From positions 1-5,622 of the forward strand of contig JAHJAQ010000002.1 of NCBI GenBank assembly GCA_018813975.1: DNA of 5,622 nucleotides, in the 5' to 3' direction. The notes under the pieces were generated by a model that made no database searches, was not told the origin of the DNA, and worked only from the letters and a program-made list of their open reading frames with translations. Source of the stretch: Microcaldota archaeon (GTDB lineage: Archaea; Iainarchaeota; Iainarchaeia; Iainarchaeales; JAGVWC01). Made by a program: the position numbers and the translations under genes. Numbering within the stretch: the stretch's first letter is position 1; each line of letters starts with the position of its first letter. This document shows positions 1 to 5,622 of this stretch, one piece after another.

Positions 1-1155
1 TGGATTGAAGAAGAAATCGAAGAAAAAGCCAAGCAATTAGTGGATTTAACAACAGAAACCATGATTCTCATGAAAGACAATTATTCCAATAAATTCAAAA
101 CAGACTTTAAAGCGTATTATAATTCGCAAGACAAAGTGAGTGATGCGCCTACCCGAACAGTAATTGATAAAATAACGGATTGGAGCTTTGAAAACAAATC
201 CAATACAAGTGCCACTACTAAGATTGCAGATCCCGGAGTATATGATACCACTATTGTGTATTCTTGGGCGGATACTACGGTAAAAATAGAATTTACAAAA
301 GCCGAAGCCGACAAACAACCCAAAGAAGACGAAAAAGAAAATGTATTGTTTTACTTGCCGTTTGATGCTTCCTTGCAAGGACAAAGCGAAAGCCCAGATT
401 ATGGAACAGCCCTAACCGGTGGAAGCGATGCAGTGTATATAAGCCAGGATCACAAAGCACTTTCAACGGGAGGGAATACAACCTTAACCTTGACTTATTT
501 GAAAGACTTGAGTGATGCCAAAACACAGCAAGGAGAATTAATTAATATTTCATATATCGCTTCCACTTTTAAGTTTTCGCCAACCATTCCATTTGCATTT
601 ACAGTAACCACAGGAGAAAACAATGGTGTATTGTTTGATTTCAAGCCAGAAAAATACAATACTCTAAATGGTAAAATCCAGTGGAGCAAGTTTGCAGAAG
701 GAAAAGGAAATCCAAATGGCGTGTGTAATAACAAGCAAGGCGATACCCAATATAGTTTGTTACAAGCAAGTGACAAAGGCGTGTTCTTTTTACCCATTGG
801 TATTAGCGATGCACAATTCAACTTGGTGTGTGCCAATCAAACCGCTACCATGGAAATAAAACAAGACACCTTGTTCACAGCCAAAGCAGACAATCTAACT
901 ACTGAAAGCAAAACCGTTGATAGAACCAAAGGAAATGCATTTAATATTCCATTGGATAAGATCAATCCATCCACCGTTAAACACATGAGCTTACAAGCAC
1001 TTGCAGAAGCCATTAAAGATAGCCGTGTGTGCATTAAAGTAACCAAAACTTCCCTCGAATTGGGTTGGAATTCAAAATATCTACTACCCGATTTACAAGG
1101 AACCCTAGCCTCACCCGTACAACCCGTGGTTGACGAAAAAAAAACAATTACGTGA
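1..1155 (+). CDS. Secreted/surface-type protein of unknown family, 5' partial; apparently frameshifted away from its C-terminal CAP domain
   Basis: The frame is open from the first base, so the gene begins upstream; the GTG at 40 is only an internal Val codon. 384 residues are visible. The first 35 or so are charged and probably helical (WIEEEIEEKAKQLVDL...). A Lys/Glu-rich linker at about 99-114 precedes a patch reading ENVLFYLPFDA, and the rest is Thr/Asn/Ser-rich and beta-like with few cysteines (three). There are six N-x-S/T sequons (residues 65, 68, 159, 182, 279 and 298), consistent with an extracytoplasmic, possibly N-glycosylated protein. No catalytic motif is recognised. Any signal peptide or anchor would lie left of the window. 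The frame ends at TGA 1153-1155, ten codons after the start of an A9 run, while a CAP domain opens in the +1 frame at the same place. The true protein is therefore probably this region fused to the next entry. Coding status is firm; function is unknown. Confidence 0.85.
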   Translation, partial: WIEEEIEEKAKQLVDLTTETMILMKDNYSNKFKTDFKAYYNSQDKVSDAPTRTVIDKITDWSFENKSNTSATTKIADPGVYDTTIVYSWADTTVKIEFTKAEADKQPKEDEKENVLFYLPFDASLQGQSESPDYGTALTGGSDAVYISQDHKALSTGGNTTLTLTYLKDLSDAKTQQGELINISYIASTFKFSPTIPFAFTVTTGENNGVLFDFKPEKYNTLNGKIQWSKFAEGKGNPNGVCNNKQGDTQYSLLQASDKGVFFLPIGISDAQFNLVCANQTATMEIKQDTLFTAKADNLTTESKTVDRTKGNAFNIPLDKINPSTVKHMSLQALAEAIKDSRVCIKVTKTSLELGWNSKYLLPDLQGTLASPVQPVVDEKKTIT

Positions 1156-1486
1156 GCTAATTAATGCGGGCCGTACAAGCACCAATGCACCCACCTTACA
1201 ATCAAACGATTTTTTGAACAACCAAGCCCAAACCTGGAGCGACCATTCATTAGAAACTGGAACACTAGAGCATTCTGATTGGGCACCAGAAAACGTGGCG
1301 ACCTTTTATTATTCAGAGGGCATTCAAAACGTGGATGTCGCCCAACAATTTTTTAATCAATGGAATACCAGCACTACTGGCCACAAAGAAATCATGTTAA
1401 GCCCTTCTTCCACTCAAATTGGAATTGGAATCAGCTGTAATACCACGACTTGTTATGCAACAGCCCAATTCGGCAGAAGCGAATAA
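1130..1486 (+). CDS. CAP/SCP-like domain (CRISP/antigen 5/PR-1 superfamily), probable C-terminal part of the preceding gene
   Basis: Numbering from a nominal TTG at 1130, residues 6-116 follow the CAP fold in order: helix 1 (QLRELINAGR), helix 2 (NQAQTWSDHSLETG), LEHS with the first conserved His at 48, the APENVA motif standing for the usual GEN(I/L)A with Glu54, helix 3 (VDVAQQFFNQW), TGHKEIML with the second conserved His at 85, and the closing strands GIGISC and CYATAQFG. Cys103 and Cys108 flank the final turn and could form a disulfide. The acidic residue often found just before GH is Thr here. CAP proteins are mostly secreted; prokaryotic roles are poorly known and include ligand, lipid or wall binding. 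The frame has no signal peptide, no convincing start and no SD upstream of 1130, and its real homology begins at the A9 run. I infer it is the C-terminal domain of the upstream gene. Domain call strong; independent gene unlikely. Confidence 0.8.
   Translation: MTKKKQLRELINAGRTSTNAPTLQSNDFLNNQAQTWSDHSLETGTLEHSDWAPENVATFYYSEGIQNVDVAQQFFNQWNTSTTGHKEIMLSPSSTQIGIGISCNTTTCYATAQFGRSE
1136..1144 (+). other. A9 homopolymer at the frame junction (frameshift or slippage site)
   Basis: Nine consecutive A residues follow GTTGACG. Read as given, the upstream frame continues VDEKKTIT and stops at 1153-1155. With eight A residues it reads VDEKKQLRELINAGR and runs straight into the CAP domain to the stop at 1484-1486. 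The break sits exactly at the start of recognisable CAP homology. Explanations are a sequencing or assembly indel, a recent inactivating mutation, or transcriptional slippage on the A run that would produce a mix of long and short proteins. The sequence alone cannot separate these. Confidence 0.75.
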
Positions 1487-1502
1487 AGGGCCCCCTGAAA
1501 TT

Positions 1503-1534
1503 GCCCGAAGGCACAAGTCCGAAGGGCTTTTTTT
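1503..1534 (+). terminator. Hairpin plus T7 intrinsic-type terminator after the CAP frame
   Basis: GCCC (1503-1506) pairs with GGGC (1524-1527), and an inner GG (1510-1511) pairs with CC (1519-1520). Between them is a symmetric 3x3 internal loop, GAA facing GAA, which could form stacked sheared G-A pairs. Seven T residues follow (1528-1534). It lies 16 bases after the CAP stop codon. A T-run alone can terminate in archaea; a GC hairpin with a T-run would be a classical terminator in bacteria. It separates the CAP gene from the membrane-protein gene at 1615. Confidence 0.6.
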
Positions 1535-1536
1535 GC

Positions 1537-1557
1537 CAGCTTTTTGAAAAAAAGCTG
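1537..1557 (+). repeat. Perfect inverted repeat, 9-bp stem with 3-base loop
   Basis: CAGCTTTTT (1537-1545) is followed by GAA and then AAAAAGCTG (1549-1557), an exact reverse complement. It begins three bases after the T-run of the preceding terminator. It could be a second back-up terminator stem (each arm carries a T- or A-run, so it might act in either direction), an mRNA 3'-end stabiliser, or an operator for the next gene, which starts 58 bases downstream. The structure is certain; the role is not. Confidence 0.55.
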
Positions 1558-1602
1558 ATAGAAACATTTTTGAATAACCTTTTTCTATACTATTGCATTG
1601 TT

Positions 1603-1606
1603 GGTG
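1603..1606 (+). promoter_or_regulatory. Shine-Dalgarno (GGTG) for the membrane protein gene
   Basis: GGTGA matches the 3' half of the GGAGGTGA consensus. The GGTG core lies eight bases before ATG 1615, separated by a run of A residues. This decides the start: in-frame TTG codons further upstream, such as 1450, would place the start inside the CAP gene and read through the terminator region. Confidence 0.6.
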
Positions 1607-1614
1607 AAAAAAAA

Positions 1615-2199
1615 ATGGTTTCCAGAGCACATTTATTGGTTTCTTTTTTGTCTTTGATTAGTGCGTGGATCGTGGGATTTGCTTTTGCCAAGATTTTTGA
1701 TTGGCAATTCCCCCTCTTAGTATTTGATATGAGCACCTTCCTCGGATTGTTTTGGATGGGACTGGTAATGCTGGTTTTTTCCATGATGTTTTTTGGAAGA
1801 CTAGGATTTCTCATTTTTTTAATGCTAGGGGCCATTCAAGCAGGTGATACCAGTTCTTCCTTACTATTATTGTCTTTTTTACAAGCATTGGTTCTCAGCT
1901 GGTTTGGCATGATCGGAGTTTTGATTGGAGAACAATTATTCGCGGATTTGAATAATCGAAAAGAATTCGATTTGTTAAACAAAACCACGATATACTTTTT
2001 TGTGATAGGGGTAATACTCGCGGTTATTGTAAGCCTATTATCTGAGATACTCATTAGTATCGGGGAAAGACTCGTGGATTTTATGAGTAAAGTTCGAAGC
2101 GGCGAGCTCTCTTTGGAAAACTTTTTTGAATTATTCACGCCAGAAGACACCAATAATATTCCCCCTCCAGATCAAATGCAAAACCCATTTGAGCAATAA
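1615..2199 (+). CDS. Integral membrane protein, about five transmembrane segments, unknown function
   Basis: 194 residues from ATG 1615, chosen for its SD and for leaving the terminator outside the gene. Hydrophobic stretches lie at about 6-25, 41-60, 62-77 (short, perhaps part of a re-entrant hairpin), 81-105 and 125-147. The rest is short loops, plus a soluble tail from about 150 that starts amphipathic (ERLVDFMSKVRSGELSLENF) and ends acidic, with PEDTNNIPPPDQ and PFEQ at the terminus. Basic residues are scarce, so orientation is uncertain. No transporter, protease or enzyme motif is visible. Its size and five-helix layout recall SpoIIM/DUF95-type proteins, but I do not see the PHG..E-like motif I associate with that family, so I do not make that call. 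It lies between a secreted CAP protein and a giant anchored surface protein, so a role in envelope biogenesis or export is possible but only guilt by association. Confidence 0.85.
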   Translation: MVSRAHLLVSFLSLISAWIVGFAFAKIFDWQFPLLVFDMSTFLGLFWMGLVMLVFSMMFFGRLGFLIFLMLGAIQAGDTSSSLLLLSFLQALVLSWFGMIGVLIGEQLFADLNNRKEFDLLNKTTIYFFVIGVILAVIVSLLSEILISIGERLVDFMSKVRSGELSLENFFELFTPEDTNNIPPPDQMQNPFEQ

Positions 2200-2203
2200 A
2201 AAA

Positions 2204-2208
2204 GGAGG
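2204..2208 (+). promoter_or_regulatory. Strong SD-like GGAGG with no clear downstream gene
   Basis: AAAGGAGGAATG follows four bases after the membrane protein stop codon. The only nearby ATG (2210) is one base from GGAGG, too close for normal initiation, and opens a seven-codon frame (MRAGSFK) ending at 2231-2233. A CTG at 2218 is better spaced but gives only eleven codons. The site may be the relic of a lost gene, a leader peptide start or chance purine richness. The next long frame begins more than 100 bases downstream. Confidence 0.3.
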
Positions 2209-2223
2209 AATGAGGGCTGGAAG

Positions 2224-2253
2224 CTTTAAATAACAGAAATGGCTATTTATAAA
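2224..2253 (+). promoter_or_regulatory. Putative archaeal-type TATA region for the giant surface protein gene
   Basis: The gap between the two genes contains CTTTAAATA (about 2225-2233), preceded by purine-rich GGAAG that could serve as a BRE, and TTTATAAA (2246-2253). Either would place transcription start roughly 25 bases further on, leaving a 5' leader of about 40-60 bases before the TTG at 2316. The region is AT-rich throughout, so chance matches are likely. If the organism is bacterial this call does not hold. Confidence 0.3.
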
Positions 2254-2304
2254 CAGTATATTAATAAACCAAAACGAGTCAAATATTAATCGAGCATAGT
2301 TAAG

Positions 2305-2310
2305 AAGGGA
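2305..2310 (+). promoter_or_regulatory. Weak Shine-Dalgarno deciding the TTG 2316 start
   Basis: AAGGGA lies five bases before TTG 2316 and eleven before TTG 2322. An in-frame TAA at 2301-2303 blocks any earlier start, and the first in-frame ATG is at 3309, deep inside the protein. TTG 2316 (N-terminus MGLLDAIKEL) has the better spacing; TTG 2322 (MLDAIKEL) is the alternative. Confidence 0.5.
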
Positions 2311-2315
2311 TTTTA

Positions 2316-5300
2316 TTGGGTTTGCTGGACGCAATCAAAGAGCTCTACTATAATGGCGAAGACCGCTATTATCATTTCTTGGATTCTTTGGATGCCAAGG
2401 GCATTCCGGTTTACCGCATTGTAGAACCCATTGACAAAGTCTTTCCTTCTTTTGCCCTCTTTTTAATTATCATTAGTATACTCATTATTGCACTAGTATG
2501 GTTTTTAGTAACAATATTTTTTATTACAACAGTTCCGCTAAGCGTTCTAGTAGTGGATTCCCAACAAAATCCATTACCCAACATAACCGTGTTAGTAGAG
2601 TTTGGAGACCAAACAGTAACTGGAACCACTGGAGTAGATGGCAAGACCGCACCGTTTGGTATTCCACAAAATAGCCGTGCCAAAATAGTAATTGATCGGG
2701 ATGGCTTTGAGCATTTTGAATCAGAATCATTTTTAGTGGAAACTGAACAAACCAAAACAGTAGTGTTATTACCAGAAGGCGTGGGGCCAGGACCAGGCCT
2801 CGGAGAAGGAATTCCCAGAACCATTCGAATTGTAAACCAACAAGGCAGCCCTATTATTGGCGAAAACATTCACTTGGTTTTTTCTTGTATTAACACGAAT
2901 ATAACACCACCACAAAGTGTAACGGTTACAAGTGGAAGCGTACAAGTAATCGAACCACCAGGATGTAACGGACTCATTGCACGCGTTACCTCGGATAGTT
3001 ATTTGACAATAGATTCCCAACCCATTTTTAATGATCCCCAATCCATTTTCTTAACCGCCACTCAAATTAATGTTGACAAAGGAAATCTACAAGTAACCGT
3101 ATTAGAAAATGGGGTTCCCGTAACCGATTCTATTGTGGTTGTATTGTATGATGCGGCAGGAGCATTCTCTCTTACCCAAGCCGCTACAGTAGAAGGCGTA
3201 GTACTATTTCAAGACCTCGATCCGGGCACTTATAAAGTACAAACCGTTGCAACGGATATTTTTGGTTCTGTTAGTCAAAGCAATGTGGCGGTGATTAGCA
3301 ATCAAACCATGAGTATTAATCTAAGTGTAACCGCTAGTACCGTGGGCGCTATTAAAATCAAAGTAGTGGCAGAAGGAACCAATAAGGTCATTGAAAATGC
3401 GAGTGTGGTGCTATTATATGAAGACATTGAAATTGGCCGGCAACTCACAAGCCAAGACAGCAATGGATTTGTAACCTTTTATGTTAGCGAAGATGTAGAA
3501 TATGATGTTACGGTTGATGCGAAGAATTATTGTTTGGAAACGCGCTCGGATATTCGATTAAGTCCCGGAAGCTATATCGTTGAACTAGAACCTTATACCG
3601 CTTCTTGCGGCGGTCCACTCTTAGTGCAAGTAGTGGATCAAGCTGGGAAGGCCGTTTCCAATGCTTCTGTAACACTTGCTAATGAAGAACACTTTTTCCT
3701 GGGAACCGCACACCACTTAAGTGATTTGAATGGCATGGCACGCTTTACTGGAATGCCATCCGGCACCTATAGTGCTTTTGCATACAAGGGAACGGTTTCA
3801 GGCTGGAGTGATGCGATTTTCTTTAACAAAAAAGCCGGAGCAACAGAAAGCATTGATCTAACGGTTACCATGCAAATTCCCAATGGCATTTTGCGCATTA
3901 ATGTAGTGGATAAGGAAGGACAGCCCATTCCATTTGCCCAAGTATTTTTTATTGACACCAGCAACAATGAAACCTTTGGAGGAGGAGCAAGACCAACCGA
4001 TGGACAAGGCATACTAGAATTTGAAACAAGAGCAGACAAAAAAGTTTTCTTGATCGTTCAAAAACAAGGGTTTGCTTCTTTTGTAAGCCCAGAATACAAT
4101 ATCTTGCCATCCACGATCCAAGAAGTTACCATTGAATTATTGCCTCCCATTACCAAGTTTGAAATAGAACTATTGGGATTATACCAAGGAAACTTGTTTG
4201 CACCGGTCTCCTCTAATCGATCGGTTAGTTTAACGAATGGACAAGAATATTTAGCCAAATTTAGAGTTAAAATTCCAGAAGAAAATAGTAGTGGCAGCAA
4301 TAAAGCCAATGAGGCGGGCATTCACCTTCGAACCGGCGATGACACAATAATAGAAAAAGATTTGTTATTCTTAAAACAAACCAATATTCCCCAAGCAAGC
4401 ATTATTCGCAGCACTTCTTTTACGGAAGATATTAGCGTAGATTCTGCAGCGATTACAGAAGGAGATGCCAAATGGGTAAACGCGGTTTGGGAAAATCCAT
4501 TGGGCAGCGTAATCGAAGCAGATGTAATTATCAAAATAAAGCCAACCGCTGCACTTGGCGAAAAACTTAGTGTATGGTATCGTAGTTGGATGAGAGTGGG
4601 TAGCAGTAACACCAAAGATCCAGTAGACCAAAGCGGAAGCGACCACGAATTATATTCTGATGCCAAACTGGCACGGTATACTGTTGGCATTGGAACATTA
4701 TGCGATGATACGTTTTGCTTTGAAACCAGTATTTTTGATCCTGAAACAGAACTCAATCATTTCCTTGAAAACAATTTTTTCCACGCCCAAACCAAACACA
4801 ATTACACCCTTACCTTTTCCATTGCCAATATTAGTGAACGCGATATTGATTCTTTTAGAAATGCTGAACTACGCGTCAAAAATCCAGAAGAAAGTTTATT
4901 GTTACGCGAATACACGATTTTTGATGCAGATCCGCAAGGAAGCACGCCCATTATTGGTGTGGCAGATGACTATAAAATGCCCAACATTGATGTAGGAGAT
5001 TTAAGTCCCGGAAGACAAGTAACCGGAAACATTGCATTTTTCACGGAAAAACTAAAAAGCGGCAGAATCGTATTGGAAATTGTAGATACCGATCGAAAAG
5101 AAATCGTGTTCTCGCGCGAAGTCCAAATTCTAGTAGCAGCGGATAAACAATTGGCGATTCGTGTAGAACCAGACTTATTGGTAGCGGGCATTGAAAACGA
5201 TGTAATTTTTACAGTAACCGATAAGGACACTGAAGAACCAATAGAAAATGCAGTAGTTAATATTCGAGACCGATTTGAAACCCTATTGAAAAGTTCCATC

Positions 5301-5622
5301 ACCAATAGTCTTGGAAAAGTTGAAATGACTTTGCCCGGCCAAGCACCAGGAGAAAAATTATTTGGAATTGCAGAAAAACCCGATTATAATTCCGCGCGGG
5401 TAGAACTCAGTGTAGACACGGATATTGCAGAGGTAGCACCCCCCACCATTGGATTTGGATTGAATTCCCAAACCCAACCCAGCGATACACGCATTATTAC
5501 CATTACCAATTTGGCAGACTTTCCTTTAATCGTGCATGCAATTAAAATTAATGGCAAGTTTTATGGATTAATTGACGAAGAAGCCATGGAAAACGCGATT
5601 GCCGCCTTTGAAGGCACTACCA
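2316..5622 (+). CDS. Giant single-pass membrane-anchored surface protein with tandem carboxypeptidase-regulatory-like/Ig-like modules, 3' partial
   Basis: An uninterrupted frame of 1102 codons runs off the right edge. Residues 1-45 form a polar, aromatic-rich cytosolic tail (GEDRYYHFLDSLDAKGIP), and 46-73 are one long hydrophobic helix. Six beta-sandwich modules of about 80-90 residues follow: about 74-153, 168-250, 256-341, 344-427, 432-523 and 524-611. Several show the carboxypeptidase-regulatory signature: a V(V/D).(D/E)..G.P(I/V).(N/F)A.V strand pair, a T(D/S)..G...F turn and a closing (D/P)GTY.....G strand, as in VVDQAGKAVSNASVTL and VVDKEGQPIPFAQVFF. A Gly/Pro hinge (GPGPGLGEG, 157-165) separates modules 1 and 2. 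Residues 612-945 are a different beta-rich region with several Trp and a local CDDTFC pair. Another module (946-1033, EPIENAVVNI) and the start of one more (from 1042) follow. At least eleven N-x-S/T sequons lie outside the membrane. No enzymatic motif is seen. Likely a stalk, adhesin or envelope scaffold; its ligand is unknown. Confidence 0.9.
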   Translation, partial: MGLLDAIKELYYNGEDRYYHFLDSLDAKGIPVYRIVEPIDKVFPSFALFLIIISILIIALVWFLVTIFFITTVPLSVLVVDSQQNPLPNITVLVEFGDQTVTGTTGVDGKTAPFGIPQNSRAKIVIDRDGFEHFESESFLVETEQTKTVVLLPEGVGPGPGLGEGIPRTIRIVNQQGSPIIGENIHLVFSCINTNITPPQSVTVTSGSVQVIEPPGCNGLIARVTSDSYLTIDSQPIFNDPQSIFLTATQINVDKGNLQVTVLENGVPVTDSIVVVLYDAAGAFSLTQAATVEGVVLFQDLDPGTYKVQTVATDIFGSVSQSNVAVISNQTMSINLSVTASTVGAIKIKVVAEGTNKVIENASVVLLYEDIEIGRQLTSQDSNGFVTFYVSEDVEYDVTVDAKNYCLETRSDIRLSPGSYIVELEPYTASCGGPLLVQVVDQAGKAVSNASVTLANEEHFFLGTAHHLSDLNGMARFTGMPSGTYSAFAYKGTVSGWSDAIFFNKKAGATESIDLTVTMQIPNGILRINVVDKEGQPIPFAQVFFIDTSNNETFGGGARPTDGQGILEFETRADKKVFLIVQKQGFASFVSPEYNILPSTIQEVTIELLPPITKFEIELLGLYQGNLFAPVSSNRSVSLTNGQEYLAKFRVKIPEENSSGSNKANEAGIHLRTGDDTIIEKDLLFLKQTNIPQASIIRSTSFTEDISVDSAAITEGDAKWVNAVWENPLGSVIEADVIIKIKPTAALGEKLSVWYRSWMRVGSSNTKDPVDQSGSDHELYSDAKLARYTVGIGTLCDDTFCFETSIFDPETELNHFLENNFFHAQTKHNYTLTFSIANISERDIDSFRNAELRVKNPEESLLLREYTIFDADPQGSTPIIGVADDYKMPNIDVGDLSPGRQVTGNIAFFTEKLKSGRIVLEIVDTDRKEIVFSREVQILVAADKQLAIRVEPDLLVAGIENDVIFTVTDKDTEEPIENAVVNIRDRFETLLKSSITNSLGKVEMTLPGQAPGEKLFGIAEKPDYNSARVELSVDTDIAEVAPPTIGFGLNSQTQPSDTRIITITNLADFPLIVHAIKINGKFYGLIDEEAMENAIAAFEGTT

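Noticed and set aside
1582..1592. TATA-like TTTCTATACT upstream of the membrane protein gene
   Set aside because: A poor match to either archaeal TATA or bacterial -10 with no supporting second element.
1450..1614. Upstream extension of the membrane protein gene to a TTG at 1450
   Set aside because: It would overlap the CAP domain end and translate through the terminator hairpins. ATG 1615 has a well-spaced GGTG.
2239..2289. Small frame MAIYKQYINKPKRVKY
   Set aside because: Sixteen residues with no SD at a workable distance, in AT-rich intergenic DNA; indistinguishable from chance.
2258..2290. Direct repeat ATATTAAT at 2258-2265 and 2283-2290
   Set aside because: Only eight bases in a very AT-rich gap. 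It could be a regulator site but chance is as likely.
2411..2869. Antisense open frame of 152 codons
   Set aside because: It lies opposite the N-terminal part of the giant protein, whose frame shows a membrane helix and recognisable modules. The antisense translation is low-complexity Ser/Thr/Pro with no domain and no SD.
4322..4756. Antisense open frame of 144 codons, and another at 4970-5305
   Set aside because: Shadows of the giant surface protein: no SD, no domain, and composition explained by the complement of its codon use.
1..5622. Mobile element, CRISPR, defence system or tRNA
   Set aside because: No transposase or integrase motifs, no regularly spaced direct repeats, no cloverleaf and no defence-type catalytic motifs were seen on either strand.

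Overview
This window looks like part of a cell-surface gene cluster from a low-to-moderate-GC prokaryote. All genes lie on the + strand. My best guess is an archaeon, perhaps of the DPANN group. The large protein at the right has a short cytosolic tail, one membrane anchor and a very long extracellular chain of beta-sandwich modules, and both large products carry many N-x-S/T sequons. That assignment is an inference from protein style, since there is no rRNA, tRNA or phylogenetic marker here.

Left part (1-1486): a gene entering from the left edge encodes a secreted or surface-type protein of unknown family. It is followed, in a different frame, by a clear CAP/SCP-like (CRISP/antigen 5/PR-1) domain. 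The two frames overlap at a run of nine A residues (1136-1144). Removing one A joins them into one protein of about 494 visible residues with a C-terminal CAP domain. I read this as one gene broken or recoded at the homopolymer: a real mutation, a sequencing indel, or slippage. A hairpin plus T7 terminator and a second perfect hairpin follow.

Middle part (1615-2199): a 194-residue protein with about five membrane segments and an acidic, proline-containing C-terminal tail. It has its own SD (GGTG) and I could not assign it to a family.

Right part (2316 to the right edge): a giant gene starting at a TTG codon, open past the window end, with at least 1102 codons. Its product has about 45 cytosolic residues, one transmembrane helix, six consecutive carboxypeptidase-regulatory-like/Ig-like modules, a different central beta-rich region of about 330 residues, and further Ig-like modules. 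The short AT-rich gap before it (2200-2315) holds TATA-like sequences, a strong but apparently orphan SD, and the weak SD used for the TTG start.

Together the genes suggest envelope functions: a secreted CAP protein, a polytopic membrane protein and a giant anchored stalk or adhesin. No mobile element, CRISPR array or RNA gene was seen. Both intergenic gaps are under 130 bases.
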